NCBI RefSeq assembly: GCF_003144245.1
Contig: NW_020289995.1
Coordinates: forward strand, 1 to 64,000
Length of the DNA: 64,000 nucleotides
Source of the DNA: Jaminaea rosea
Taxonomy: Eukaryota; Basidiomycota; Exobasidiomycetes; Microstromatales
Reading direction: 5' to 3'
Shown here: piece after piece, positions 22,361 through 34,125 of the stretch
Position numbering within the stretch: position 1 is the first letter of the stretch
How the letters are laid out: each line of letters opens with the position of its first letter
The notes under the pieces: generated by a model
The model's input: only the letters and a program-made list of their open reading frames with translations
Databases searched by the model: none
What the model was told of the DNA's origin: nothing
Position numbers and translations under genes: made by a program

Positions 22361-24281
22361 CAATCATAGCCTTGTCCCTATCGTTTCCCAAATCGTCCGC
22401 TTTCATCGCTCAAGTCTGGACGCAATGCGCCACGTGCAGCGTAGTCGACGGCACTGACTGGACACAACGTCACCCTTACCCACAACGAGTTCGTCTGAGT
22501 CTCTTAGAAATTCACTGGTGAAATGCCCTGGTTTTCTGGGCGCTCGCCCTCCAGAGCGCCTGCAGCATCGCAAGCTACATCGTGCAAAGATATCGGCTTG
22601 GCATTGGCCGTACAGGTGGTCCTCGGCGTGACCACTTACCGTAAATGCAAGTTGGACATTTTGAGGGGGCGGTCCTGTCGTGACTCTCTGTGAGTAGATT
22701 GTTCGTGGAGAAAAAACTAAGTGATTGATGCTAGAGGGCTGGACATAAGGGGCTCTGGTCCGGGACGTTGCAAGGAGGCAAGGGAAGCAAGGAAATTGAC
22801 TTTGCGAAGGTCAGAGCGTGCAGGGATCGGTTGATGCTTGAGCAGAAGCGGAGCGCCCGCCATGACAACCTCGGGACCCCCGGAATACCTGCTTGCTGAT
22901 GCCGACGGGCGGGCGCGCTGCCCTGACGAGGCTGACTCTGGTAGAGAAAGGGAGCGAGGCAAGATGAGCACCGGCTCAAAGGTGGTATCTGACCCTGTTT
23001 GTCCTGCTTTTGGTTCTCCCTCGGTCTTCGCCTGGCTCGTATTGACTACTGAATCCCTTTGCCCTCAAGGCAAACCATCGAGTACGCCACCTATTGCGTG
23101 AGCGACTCGATGCGCGGTGCCCACTTTAGGTCCGCTTCAACTCGACTTCAAGGTACGGGAGGCGGCGCGGCGCGCATGAGGCCATGCGGCAACGCAGTGC
23201 GGGCGGGAAGGAATGGGCAGATGGAAAGCAATCCAAGTCAAGCCTTACTCGACTTGAGGTCCACGGGCAAGCGAGCAACTTTGCTTCCTGATCACCACCA
23301 TCAGCACCGCCCAACGTTGCTTCCACACACTAGGAGTCGCACCTTCGCACGAAAGCTTCCTCTCGCGGTAGAGAGGCCCCCCTTTGGGCTCTTTCGCGTC
23401 GACACAACAACAAGAGCAGTGGAAACCTTCTCACCATTCTCTCTCTTTCCCTGCAATCTCAGCTTAGTGCTGAGCAGCTGAGTAGCAAAGTCCAGCCAGG
23501 CTGGTCACGGTATCCTTGGTCGAGTTCGTGCTGCTGGAAAGCGCTCGGGGAGATACGACTGGGCGGACCTTGATTATCCATTCGTCGTCGCTTTGCTCAG
23601 CGTAAACGCTATACTCTGCATCACGCCTTCTCGCAACAGAAGAAGCGATGCGACCGCGACCGAGCATCTGGCCTCTCCATTCTTTCCTGTCAACAGCAGC
23701 AGCTCGCAATAGGTGCCATTGATAGTAGCAAGCTGGGCCCAGTAAGTTCTCTTCCCACCACGAGCATGCCTCACCGGCTCCCTCTGTCGATCTCGCCACC
23801 ATTCTTCCCTCACCGCGATCATGGGCGTCAAACCCGAAAGGCACTCTTCCCAATCACGTCAGCAAAGGAAGAAGTCCAAAACACTCGACAAAGCAACCAT
23901 CTGCTGCCTGCCATTTGGGAAGTTGAGCCTGGAGTCAATGGCACAAGCTCGAGATGCCAAGCCACCAGCAACAGGGCTTCTCGCTGATTAACAGCTGTAA
24001 GTGGCTCGTGGGCCCAACGCCACTGTCATCGTCGAGCACGTGGGGCTCGGCTAGGCAAGAAGGCGCCGCCTCTATTACTGCCACCGCCGCAGTGGCCACT
24101 TCGGTCGCAGCCACCAGCGCTTCAACTGCCCAGTGCTTGGCCGTCATGGGCGTCCCTGCACCTTAAGGCGGAGAATTCAGCGGATGACGGCTTCCACGGG
24201 TCAAAGGGCTCAGTGCGCTGCAAGCATGGGCTAGGGCAAGATGAGAGAGCTGGGAGGCGACGTCTCGATGCCGGAGGACTG
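22361..24281. other. No confident gene
   Basis: Short frames only. The minus-strand stretch around 23.5-23.85 kb is weakly protein-like but shows no domain. I see nothing else. Confidence 0.35.
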
Positions 24282-24322
24282 GAGGAGGAGGGGAGGGGGG
24301 GGGGGGGGGAGGGGGGGGGGGC
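24282..24322. repeat. Poly-G-rich low-complexity tract
   Basis: About 40 bases almost entirely G with a few A interruptions. The tract can form G-quadruplexes and is prone to sequencing and assembly error. The long Pro-rich minus-strand frame across it is a consequence of the composition. Confidence 0.9.
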
Positions 24323-24429
24323 TGTGGGGCTGAAGGAGGGGACTCGGGTGGGTAAGATGTCGACGCTCCGCAGCAGCAGGGCCCGGAGATAGAGGTTGCT
24401 GCTGGAGGCGAAAAGCCACAATATCAGCA

Positions 24430-26051
24430 CTTGGCGAGGAGCCCGCGTGCGACCTCGATGATGTGTCAGCTCCCGAGGCAGGCTCTTTCCCGCTCGCACC
24501 AGGGACCGTCGACCCGCCCGGAGCTCCAGCCCGGCCCGCCAAGTCCATCGTCTCGATGCCTCGGGAGGAGTGGCTCACGTCGATGCCAGACGTCACGGAC
24601 GAGTTCCTGGCTATCCGCCAGGCGCACACGAGGACAAAGGCAAAGATCCTGCGCGACGCCATGGTCGCGGCTAGGATGAACAATGTTCTGCAGGTCTCGA
24701 CCTCCAAATTCAAATCAGCGTCTGTGGCGCTCAAACACGAGCAAGAATCTCTCTCCCTCCCTCTGAGGCGCACGCAGTCTCTCGGCCGGCCGGCAAATGG
24801 TGCTCCGCGACCTCGAGGCGGCTGTGCACATTGTCAATATTCGCATCAGCACCAAGTCGTCAAATCGCGCTTCTGGTCAAGTCGACCTTGACGCTTCAGT
24901 CGGGCGCTTATCCCGCTCCAATACGCTCTCCTGTTTCTTCTCTGCCGTCCATCCTTTGCCCTCTTTTATGTCAGGTCAGCCACAGACGCTCACGAGCTCA
25001 TGTAGAAATATCCGGTGCTGGACGCAAGGGGGTACAATTCCGCAGGCTCTGACCTCCGCGCTGTCCTCTACCAGCCTCTCTGCATGGGCCGGGGCATCCG
25101 CCGCCTCATCTTCTACGGTGGCATGGCGATTGGCCAGACGGTGACGGAGAGGTCTGCGCAGCACGATGCACGCTACGAGGATGTTGTCGTCACCGAGGAG
25201 GGATATCAGGGCAAGCTCGTCCGCGAGTCGGAGGCGCAGCCGCCTCTGTGCACAGCCAGAGGAGAAGGACAGTGGTGCTTCTTACTCACGCGTGGCCCCA
25301 AGACCTGAGTGAGAAAGAGTTCGCGGGTGTGGCTGGTGGCGCAGGGCGAGGCACTGGTGCCACCGATTGCTAGGGCCCCCACGCCGCTGGACTTGAGGAG
25401 CCGTCTGTATCACACCGAGCAGGTCAGGTGAAGGTACGTTATTCGAATTGTGCTCGCCCACTGGGAGCGCATTCCTGTGGCTTTCTTGCGGCCCGCGGCG
25501 GGGAGCTTCCCACACGAGGATCTCTTCAAGGTCGCTTGGATCGGCGGCGGGTACGAAGGAGGCAATCACGCACCCTCCGTCGACCCGCTGGGCTGCCTCG
25601 AGGGCTCCCACGTCTGGCGCCTCAGGAACAAGCTACCAGCACCGTGGGCGAGAGTGAGGTGGGGCAGCAGTAAGGGGCCGCGCTCAAGAACTTGTAAAAA
25701 TCTCAATTGGCTCCTAGATGTTGTCCATCTCGAAAATGCGGCAGAATCTGCACCCGAGAGACTGGCGCCTCACTATCCTCAACGACCCTTGGCCCAAGAA
25801 TCGAGGCACACGCTCTCTCCCCGAGCGATCAGCCGCCGTCTTCCCTCCTGCGCCGCTATATGGTGACGCTCTCGCGCAACAGTCGCTACAAGGAGAAGTT
25901 TTGGCCAGTTCGGTGGGACGCCCAGGTTGTCAATGATGACTGGGGCCCCGGCTACTTCTTCAAACCCTTTACCCTTTCTGGCGAGGACTTTCTGGCCCCG
26001 TCGCTGCCACGGCCTCCTGGCGGCAATGGATGGATAGACGCGATGCGCTGA
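24430..26051 (+). other. Unidentified coding sequence, gene or recent pseudogene
   Basis: Several plus-strand segments look like real exons. At 24.43-24.7 kb is an acidic, Pro-rich stretch with EEWLTSMPDVTDEFLAIRQA and a helical KAKILRDAMVAARMNN. Near 24.8 kb is RDLEAAVHIVNIRISTKS. At 25.0-25.3 kb is a run including YPVLDARGYNSAGSDLRAVL and RRLIFYGGMAIGQTV. At 25.45-25.65 kb is LAHWERIPVAFLRPAAGSFP. At 25.73-26.05 kb is RYKEKFWPVRWDAQVVNDDW, ending at a TGA at 26049. Frames change between segments and I could place only some introns. On the minus strand a strong GTGAGT donor also occurs at 25286-25291, so strand is not certain. No domain recognised. Confidence 0.4.
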
Positions 26052-26457
26052 ACGAATGATGGCAGAGTGGTTGCCACCGTTCACTAACGAGATGGCGCGC
26101 GTGTTTGCAGTTTGACGGGATACTGTAGGATACTATAGAACAGATTAGACTGGCCGAGCACGTTGTCTCTCATCTGACCGCAGACCTTTCCTTCTTCCGT
26201 TTTTGCCCTTCCGCTCACGGGAGCATGACCAAGATGAATTGAGTTCAAGTATGCATGACGCTCCAGTGACTGAGACTGGGATCGAGGTTGAGGTCGGCTC
26301 GCCGTTCAAGAGGACGGAGAGCGACAGAACAGGCCGTAAAGACAAGATCAGCTGTGTCGTGTACCGTGATACTGAATTAAGTCATGTGGGCCCTACCCGC
26401 GATACAAGTACAAGATTGTGGACACTTTCTCCTCCCCTCCTTTCGCTGCATTCGGAA

Positions 26458-28788
26458 TCAAAGAGCCTGCTCCTGTCTGTGCGAGCGAACGCGCCATCTC
26501 CTGCCCTCTAGTCGTGGCCCGATGACCAGACGATCCCCCTCGTGCGTGTCGTCGAACATCTCCGTAAGCGTGTCGGACATGAGGTCCTTCTCCCGCTCAG
26601 AGGGGCGACCGTACAGATCGAGCAGCACGCCGTACGGGCCGAGCAGTCTTTGGCGGATCACCGAGACGAGCGGGCTCGTGATGTCCCGCAGGGAGGCGGC
26701 GGCGAGGAGACCTACGAGGAGGGAGGTGAGGCTACGGTGCGGCGCAAGGAAGGGAGGTGGTCAGTTCACTGGCATAGCTTGGCGCGCGGACTGTGGATGC
26801 AGCGTTGTTCACTCACCCAAAGAGGCCTGCAAATAGACAGAACAAGGCCAAAACGGACAGCCTCACCGTGCTTCCCACGACGGGCCGGCCTAGCACCTCA
26901 ACCAAGGGCGCAGAGTCGAACAGCACGGCCGCGCCAGCCACGGTCCTTTTTGCCAGCTCGAGGGCGGCCGCATCCGCAAAGCTCATACTACCCGGCCTCG
27001 TCCCGGCCCCTTGTACCGCGGTGGTGATCGCGGCTCCCGTGGGCACGAAGTTGGAGAGATATTGCGCGTGCAGCAGCGAGCTAGGCACCGACGACTGGAC
27101 GGTGTAGGTTGAGGGGGGCGTGAACTTGTAGACGGTGTCCACCACCATGACCTGGCAGTCGACGACGTTCAGCCCGCCTTGGTGGCCCCAAGTGATGAAT
27201 CCCGTGTCGCCGACCAGCTGGCCGCTGAGGTAGTCGCCGATGCCGGCATAGGCGAAGCTTTGGCCGACGAAGGCGTAGCGAAAGGGGCTGCGAGAATGGG
27301 AAGGAGCGCGGGCGGGGTCAGCACAGTCAACCGCAGCTTGCCTCGCGGCCAGCCGGCCGTCTGTGTGACTCACTTAGCTTGCGCAAGGCCCGCAAAATAG
27401 TCGGCGGGCCCGCTTAGCGACATCTGGCCGTTGGTGGCCGGATCGATCAGCCCGTCGACATACGTAGTCTCGCCCACATTGACGCTGGTAGTGTTGAGCG
27501 TCGGACAGGTGAACCGGAGACTCGCCTCCGACGTCCCCGTGGCGCCCACACAGGATCCGTCCGCCTTGCAAGTAATACACTGCTGCGTGAGGGACTTGCA
27601 GTTCGCCCTCACTCCCAGCGCCCTGGCCGTGTAGCTTATGTTGGGCCTCGTTGCGGGCACCATGATTGCGGAGCCCTGATTCGTCCAGGCGGCAGAGTTG
27701 CTAGTTGAGGCGTTGGCGAAGGTGCGAGCCGCTTCAGGTTGGTCGATGTACATGACATTGTTGCTGCCACTGAAGCGCGGAGGGAGGGCCATTCGCAGAG
27801 GAGCTGGTATGAGTGAACAGCTCGCGGGAGTCATGTAGGCGGTATTCTGCGCTCACTTGTTTAGCCCGCACGAATCCCGAATGTACGAGTCTCTGTCCGC
27901 ATTCTCCGGATCCGCCTTCCACTCAGCGCACCTCGTGTCATTGAAAGGGCGGCTGTAGCTCATATCTTGGGTGAGCAGGGCCTCTTTCATCTTCTCAACA
28001 ACTGAGCGCGGATGCGTAGTCCAATGCAGTGCCTGATCGAGCGCACTGATGCCATAGTGGAGTACGAGGAGCCAGGTACACAGCAGAATCGAGAGGCGCA
28101 ACGTCTTTGGCATTCTTACGTGCGAGTGGCGAGAGGTGGAACCCCAGCCTAGCCAAAGGCGGAGTGCTTCCCAGAGGGTGCGTGGGTTGGGCCCGCCCAG
28201 AAGACTCATGGCCGCGCCGAGGCTGATGGCGAGGTGCGAGGGAGGAGCGATGTGAGGTTAGATGCAGCTTCGCGTGGTACCGCAGGGATGGGAAGGTGCG
28301 GCGACTCACTGCACAGGTGTTGGCCTGCCTCGTCCTTCGTACACATTACTTGCGCGATACCACTCTGCGGCAACGATTGTAGCCATCAAGCCCACGACGG
28401 GCACTAGTGCCAGATCGCTGACTTTACTGACAATGTTGGACAGGGACGTGATGACATTGAACGCCGCTCCGGTGTAGATGACGCCGCCGTCTACGTCAAC
28501 AACGTAGCCGTGAATGACGAAGATGTAGACGAGCAGAGCTGCAAGTGGTCCCAGCATTGCGAGGGCGAGAAGCACAGCCCAGGCCAAGGCCGCCCAGCGA
28601 AGCCGGGAAGGGGATTTGGAGGAGGGGTAGACAAGGGGTGGGGGTGCTTGCGAGGGGGAGATATCGCTGTAGATGAGGATGTGCGCTTGTTGGAAGTGGC
28701 CGGAGGGGGAAGAAAGAGGCTTATCTTCGGACTTTTCGCTCATGTTGTTGGTGCAGGAGGATTTTCGCGGGGCAAGTGACGACTTCAT
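26458..28788 (-). CDS. Four-TM membrane protein with large Cys-containing outer domain
   Basis: Five exons, 28310-28788, 27857-28222, 27374-27769, 26817-27287 and 26458-26731, all with GTGAGT/GTGAGC donors, join in frame to 661 residues. The N-terminal ~55 residues are polar. Then come TM1 (ALAWAVLLALAMLGPLAALL), a hydrophobic segment around SDLALVPVVGLMATIVA, and TM3 (LSILLCTWLLVLHYGISAL). About 300 residues follow with N-glycosylation sites (NDT, NIS, NTTS) and about nine Cys (TRCAEW, SCGLN, QCITCKADGSCVG, DCQVM). A last TM (VLALFCLFAGLFGLTSLLVG) is split by intron 4, and a cytosolic tail follows. A decayed copy lies at 16.5-17.1 kb. The gene at 29633 diverges from it and shares its topology. 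I infer a surface protein of a lineage-specific family; function unknown. Confidence 0.8.
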
Positions 28789-29632
28789 AGCATTGTGTAG
28801 GCGCCTTTAGTACTGTCCTCTGGAGGAGCTGACCATTCTCGTATCAGTCCCGCTCAAGAACGTTCAGCTGGAGTGCAGAGTTACTGCCATGGCAGCTCGC
28901 TGCCGCCTGGCCACATTGTTGACCTCGTCGTGTATCACAGTATTGCAAGTCATCGTCGTTGTGGCGCAGATCTGCCTTAGAGATCTGATCACGTCCCGCC
29001 CGACGTGCGCCACTTTTTTTTCTCTAGTTTGTATTTGGGTCACTGCTCCTCTGACTTGTGGCAGCGAGAGAGTACCTGCTCTCTTCTTGACATTGAGCGT
29101 CGGTGTGCTCAGGTCTAGGGGCTGGGCACGCGACGTCGACCCGGAGATGCGATCTGACTTAGGGTCGAGAGGAAGACATGTCAGTCTGTTGTGCGTCCCT
29201 GATTTGAGTCGTTCGCGGAGGCGGGCGGAGCTGTCTGGATGCACAGCGGTGAGGCGAAGGTTCCGCTGCAAGAGCGGGACCAAATTAGCCGCCGGGCCTA
29301 GATCCAGACTGCAGGCGGCGTGCATCCGCGCGCCCCGCCCCAGTCGTCTTGCACCTTTGCTTCCACCTTTCACTTCCACTAGCCGGCGGGACAAGTTGGT
29401 GCGTCGCTTCACATTATTGTCGCCTGAGGCCCGTCCAGCCAATCTCGTCGGTCCGCAAGCCTCATTTTATTCACGGCGATCTTCTTCCCTCACGGAGACG
29501 GTCTTCTGCGATGACAGGTCTCCATCTGAATGGCGTCCGTCGTACCGCGTTGCTGTAGAGTACAAAAGACTGGCATCAATTCGTCATGACAGCATACATT
29601 TCAGACGCAACCACTCGTCTTCTCTCGCAGCA
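28789..29632. promoter_or_regulatory. Shared divergent promoter region of two membrane-protein genes
   Basis: About 845 bp separates the ATGs of the genes starting at 28788 (minus) and 29633 (plus). The frame of the plus gene happens to stay open upstream to about 28889. I reject that extension as coding because it lacks protein character, and the downstream ATG directly precedes the conserved membrane segment. Confidence 0.45.
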
Positions 29633-31735
29633 ATGGACTTCAAGCACTCGGCCCATCGCTACTCTTACCAATCGGTAGCTTCACACCTACCCATTGGCGT
29701 CTTTCTCCAGCCACCGGCCCACAAATTCGCCAAGCTACGCCTCACCCTCGTACTGTCCAGCTCCCTCTTCGCCTTTGCTCTCTCCATCGTAGGCCTCTAC
29801 TCGGCACGCATCCAGCCCATCAAGCTCTACCAAGACGGCACAAGCGCAAGCAGCGTCTATGACGTCTTCTTCGGTCTCCTCGCCTCGGTCATTGGAGGCC
29901 TCATCGCCATCGGCTTCGGCGCGGGCTTGGGCGCTGTCCTCACAAAACGCTTCTCTGCTCGCGGCGCCGAGGCAGGCCAGTGGCTCCTCGCCCCAGAAGC
30001 CCTGCGAGGTCGCCCTACGTGGCGAGCCGGGCCCTTGCTCCTCTGCGTCAGCATCATCGTCGCAATGGTATACGCGCTCAGCCATGCCGCCGCAACTACA
30101 CTCCTCGCCCCGGTCCGCACCGTATTCAATGAGACGTGGGCTGGCCAATACAGCGTCGGCCGCCGCTTTGACGTTGCCCTCACGTCGCTTTCCAGCGTCG
30201 ACGCCGTCGATCTCAGCGGCCACGACGCGGCCGAGGTGTTGCAGATGTACCCGATCTACCTTGCCCTGGGGCTCAACCCGGCCACGACTCGCATAGCGGA
30301 CACCTTTGGCCCCCTCGCCTTCACGTCGCTCGACCAGAATCCCGCCCAGCCGTACGTCGAGCTCAACATGTCCCAGTACATGGTAGTGGACGCCCCCCTC
30401 ATCCACGCCAGCTGCGTGCCAGACGCAAGTTGCGCCACCCTGTCCAGCAGGTGCAACTTGACCGTAGGATGGAGCGAGCAAGTCCTATACCGGCTGCCCG
30501 ATACGACGCTCACGCTGGGCAAGCACGAGGGCATCCAGTCCGTATGGCAGCGCACGCTCAATCTCTCTAGCCTGCAGCAGGAGACGATGCAATTGTGCAG
30601 CAGCAGCGACAGGTTCAAGCAGTCGGCTACGCGTTTCCTCGAGGTTGCGGCGCTTGCGGCGTACAACAAGACGATCAATGGGGATCAGAGGGCATTTGCT
30701 ACATCGTCGACTCAAGTGAATCGCAAACGTGCAACCTCAATACCAAACCCGCAGGCGAGCATCATCCGTCATCCCGAGGCGGATCCAGCGTGGCATAGTC
30801 CAAAGATCGGCGTCGAGCAAACGGGTCTCGCTCAAGTTCCTGCGACTCTCTTTGATCATGCCAGCTCCTCGACCCCTCTCGCACCTCCAACTTCCGAGCC
30901 AAGTGTCGACGCACCCGCTCGGACGCCTGAGGACTCGCCAAGTCAAACGGGCACAGCTTATCCGGAGCAGGAGGTCCACACGCCGCAACAGCAGCAGGCC
31001 ACGCCGAGTGAAACACCAATTGGGGCTCCTGCAACCCTGCCCTACTTCACCAACACCAACGAGAGAAACAATGTAGCAGCCACAACGAGCCCGGCCGCAA
31101 CACAAGTCGTGCAGCAGGCGCAGAGCCAGACTACGCCAGCCCCTGTGGTCCCGGCTCCGGTCCAGGCTTCAAGCTCGATCTCCGCAGCGCAAGACCTCAG
31201 CAGCCAGGTGGGCGGCTTTGGCGTCATCCAGACCACCGCCGCCGCCGGAACCGGCACAGACGCATCCGGCCGCATCATCAAGGTGATCAGCCCCTCAGCC
31301 ACCAGTACAGCCACGGACGCGACGGGTAGCACGGCGCCATCTTCCGCTTCCTCGTCCTCGCGGGGCTCCTCCGACCTTTCCGTAGTCCTCTCCGCCCTCC
31401 CCGGCACACTCATCCACTCGGTGGACTACTGGTGTCTCTTCACCCTCCCCAGCCAAGAGTGGTACTGCGCCATGCTCCTCGCCATCGCCTCGGCCTGCCT
31501 AGTGATGGCCGCCGCCTGCCTTCGTGCGCCCGGGGGGATCGACGCGAGCTCGGGCGGGTCCGTTGGGCTAGCTGTTGCGCAGAGTGAGGCGGCAAGGATT
31601 GGGTTGGCCGAGGTGAAGAGCGAGAAAGAGCTGAGCAGGCGTGTCGATGCATACTCGAGGGGCATGGAGGAGGGGAGGTTGGGCTGGTTCAGGACGCCGG
31701 GAGGAAGGGCGAAGCTATACCCTGTCACGTCGTGA
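29633..31735 (+). CDS. Large multi-TM surface protein with Ser/Thr/Pro-rich stalk
   Basis: One uninterrupted frame of 700 residues. TM1 is LVLSSSLFAFALSIVGLYSA, TM2 is VFFGLLASVIGGLIAIGFGA, and TM3 is AGPLLLCVSIIVAMVYAL. An outer domain follows with N-glycosylation sites (NET, NMS, NLT, NLS, NKT) and Cys residues (ASCVPDASCATLSSRCNLT). Next is a long Ser/Thr/Pro/Gln-rich region of about 220 residues likely to be O-glycosylated, then TM4 (YCAMLLAIASACLVMAAACL) and an ~70-residue tail. The order of segments matches the neighbours at 26458-28788 and 34888-36504, although sequence similarity is low. Location is probably the plasma membrane; role unknown. The start is the ATG at 29633, preceded by cagca. 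Confidence 0.8.
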   Translation: MDFKHSAHRYSYQSVASHLPIGVFLQPPAHKFAKLRLTLVLSSSLFAFALSIVGLYSARIQPIKLYQDGTSASSVYDVFFGLLASVIGGLIAIGFGAGLGAVLTKRFSARGAEAGQWLLAPEALRGRPTWRAGPLLLCVSIIVAMVYALSHAAATTLLAPVRTVFNETWAGQYSVGRRFDVALTSLSSVDAVDLSGHDAAEVLQMYPIYLALGLNPATTRIADTFGPLAFTSLDQNPAQPYVELNMSQYMVVDAPLIHASCVPDASCATLSSRCNLTVGWSEQVLYRLPDTTLTLGKHEGIQSVWQRTLNLSSLQQETMQLCSSSDRFKQSATRFLEVAALAAYNKTINGDQRAFATSSTQVNRKRATSIPNPQASIIRHPEADPAWHSPKIGVEQTGLAQVPATLFDHASSSTPLAPPTSEPSVDAPARTPEDSPSQTGTAYPEQEVHTPQQQQATPSETPIGAPATLPYFTNTNERNNVAATTSPAATQVVQQAQSQTTPAPVVPAPVQASSSISAAQDLSSQVGGFGVIQTTAAAGTGTDASGRIIKVISPSATSTATDATGSTAPSSASSSSRGSSDLSVVLSALPGTLIHSVDYWCLFTLPSQEWYCAMLLAIASACLVMAAACLRAPGGIDASSGGSVGLAVAQSEAARIGLAEVKSEKELSRRVDAYSRGMEEGRLGWFRTPGGRAKLYPVTS

Positions 31736-33277
31736 GCGAGAGTACCGCTCGTACAGATACCTCATCAATGTCACCGCTACTGTCATCGTCATCTCCGGTA
31801 GAGCAATACATCACATGTAGAACAGGGCCTCGTCTCGCCTCACAAGGGTCAGAGGAGAGAGGTCAATGCATCGGGGCTTTGATTGGAAGAAGCTGGTGCG
31901 TCGAGCAGATAAAGAAGATGCAACAATGGGCTACAAGAATGGGTCCCCTCACCATGTCCGCGAGTGGAAGCGGGAGATGCTTCTTGCTACCGCTGCTATC
32001 CTCTTCGAAGCAATCGACCCAATAGGAGACGCTGTCGTAGGCCGGCGTATCGTACCAGCTGCACCTCGACGCCAGTAGTGAATCGGTTGCTGCAGGAGCA
32101 GACGTAGAGTGTGGCGTCAGAAGCCCCGTATCCGCTATCTGGAAAGATGCCATTGCTGTCTTGGACTCGCGTCGCACCATCGCAAATTATCGGTCCGATC
32201 GTGTACCCCTCCATGTCGGCTTTGGTCAAAGGGGCACACGAGGTTCGAGCATTTGGACATCGCTATTGGGCAGGGTCCCCAGTGAGGAATCAGGTCGTGC
32301 GGGCTTGCGGTGAAGCTGTGTGTAAGACAGCAAGGTCAGATGGGGAGAAGCCTCCGGATAGCAGCAAAATTACTCACGCCTGAACTTTGCAGGCAGCGGT
32401 ATCAGAGTACGCAGAAGGAGCATCGCTTTGCCCTCCTGCTACGTTTGAGGAGCTCGAAGGCATCACCAGGGCTGACGAGGACGTTGCTGGCGCGCGCGAG
32501 TCCTCGTACGCCTCAGTGAGCGACACCAGCAGGGCGAGCATGGCAACCCGACTGGCTTGATAATATGCGCTCCCACATGACAAACGGTGTGCGGACAAGG
32601 CGAACTTTGCTTGCGATGGTATCCATTCAAATGACAGGGACGAGACATGCCAGCGAGTCAGAGGGACGGTGCAAGATCAAGCACGATACGCTGCAAGAAA
32701 GCTCGTCAAGAAGAGGGTTCAGGTCATGCCTCGCAATTCGACCTGTCTCCTCTCGTTGGCAGCTCCGTTCGATCTTGACGGGGAGGCGGTAGCGGTAGAT
32801 GTACGGCTGCTTGCGCTGCTGCTGCTGCTGCTGCTGCTGCTGCGGATGGCCGTCGTAGCATCAACGGCAAGGCCACAGGGGTTCTTGTCGTTCGGCGGTG
32901 CTGTACACGAGCACTAGATGGACAGCTCCTGCCCATAGGGTACCTGGTCGAAAGAGCCGTCCGATGTAAATGGTCGTCCCGTGCAGATCTTGTACGCGAA
33001 GACTCCGCTCTTGCCCACGGGACCGTCGAAAGGTGTCCCGGCCTTGTCTTGCGCCATCAATGCGGGGATCACGCAATTTTCATCATCGTGTGGATCTCGG
33101 GTCCCAGTGAGGGCGCCGCGTAAACGGCTCGAGGCGGCGTTGCATTTCGTCTCGGTTGGAGGGAATGAGTAGGTTCAGTCGCAGTCGGAGGGGCAAAAGG
33201 GGCGAAGGGCCAGTTGCCTCCCATTTGCAGCTGCGGCGGCGTTGATCGACTGACGGCGGTGGGAGCAGGCGTAAACC
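31736..33277. other. No confident gene; weak minus-strand coding signal
   Basis: Minus-strand frames at 32374-32598 and 31863-32229 read weakly like protein and could be exons of a small secreted protein (a hydrophobic MLALLVSLTEA near its start, with a GTGAGT donor after KVQ). I could not settle the frame of the second exon. Confidence 0.25.
32816..32842. repeat. (CTG)9 trinucleotide microsatellite
   Basis: Nine uninterrupted CTG units, the second CTG tract in the window. It does not fall inside a gene I can support. Confidence 0.9.
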
Positions 33278-34125
33278 TCAAGGCTCACAATCCCCAGATC
33301 GTCCGCGGGCTGAGGTTCTCGGCGTAGTAGGGGCTATTATTGTCTTTGGACAGTCGAGTACCGCCGCCGCAGATATACGTTCCCTGGTGGAGCAAGCGTT
33401 CCCGGCACCGGCCCATGTACACCATCTTCCTGAGGATCCGGATTGAGGGCAGACATAAGGCACGAGCCAAGGATCCAGGAAGGCGTAGAGGACAATGAAT
33501 CTGAGCGATGCTGTCGTGGGTCAGACAACGCTTCTCTTCCTGCGCAATGCCAATCACTCACGTCTGTACGTGCAAACCCAGAGCTGAGGTCCAAGACAAC
33601 AGGATGAGGACGATTCGGTAGGTTGTAAGAGTGAAACAAGCGCGGAGGTTGAGGGAAATTGATGAAGACGCAGGAAACGAAAGTATCGACACTAGAATCA
33701 TTCTGAACTCCTGCCAGAGCTCGCGGCCATTGGTCCAGGCTTTCCAATTATAAGAGGCTGGTCCCCACAAAAGTGTCCCCGCACCTGCAGCGGGCGAGAA
33801 GCAGCATCGAGCCGCCCCTCTCGAATGCTGATCCGAACCGCCCCGTAGGGTCGGAGTTGACCGGACGGGCAACGCGGGACCGGTAAAGAGCAAGTCGCAG
33901 AGGCACATCCTCTGTGAAGACGTCCGCATGCTTGATTAGGAACTGATGGCCTTCGCCAGCGCGCATTGTAACATAGTTCGAGTGGACAAAACGTACCAGT
34001 GTGTAGGGCGCGGCGCCGCAGCGTAACCCTAAATCAAGGGCGCCTGCCTTGGCAGACAGGTGAAAGCCGGTCGGCACCGCGTCAACACGCCGATCAGAGA
34101 TCAGTTGTACCAGCCTGTTGCCCAA
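33278..34125 (-). other. Possible multi-exon gene, unidentified
   Basis: Minus-strand segments at about 33.77-34.1 kb (TLVRFVHSNYVTMRAGEGHQ), 33.57-33.74 kb (SVDTFVSCVFINFPQPPRLF) and 33.28-33.43 kb (ending SPYYAENLSPRTIWGL before a stop) look protein-like. They are separated by plausible introns with GTGCGG and GTGAGT donors. The phase of the first junction does not work with the sites I see, so either an exon edge is wrong or the gene is damaged. No domain recognised. Confidence 0.3.

Noticed and set aside
24231-24773. Minus-strand Pro-rich ORF
   Set aside because: Much of it is a translation of the poly-G tract and GC-rich sequence. The plus strand reads more like protein.
28889-29632. 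N-terminal extension of the 700-residue membrane protein to 948 residues
   Set aside because: The frame is open, but the added part is Arg/Ser/Leu-rich without domains. The ATG at 29633 gives the same N-terminal layout as the sister genes.
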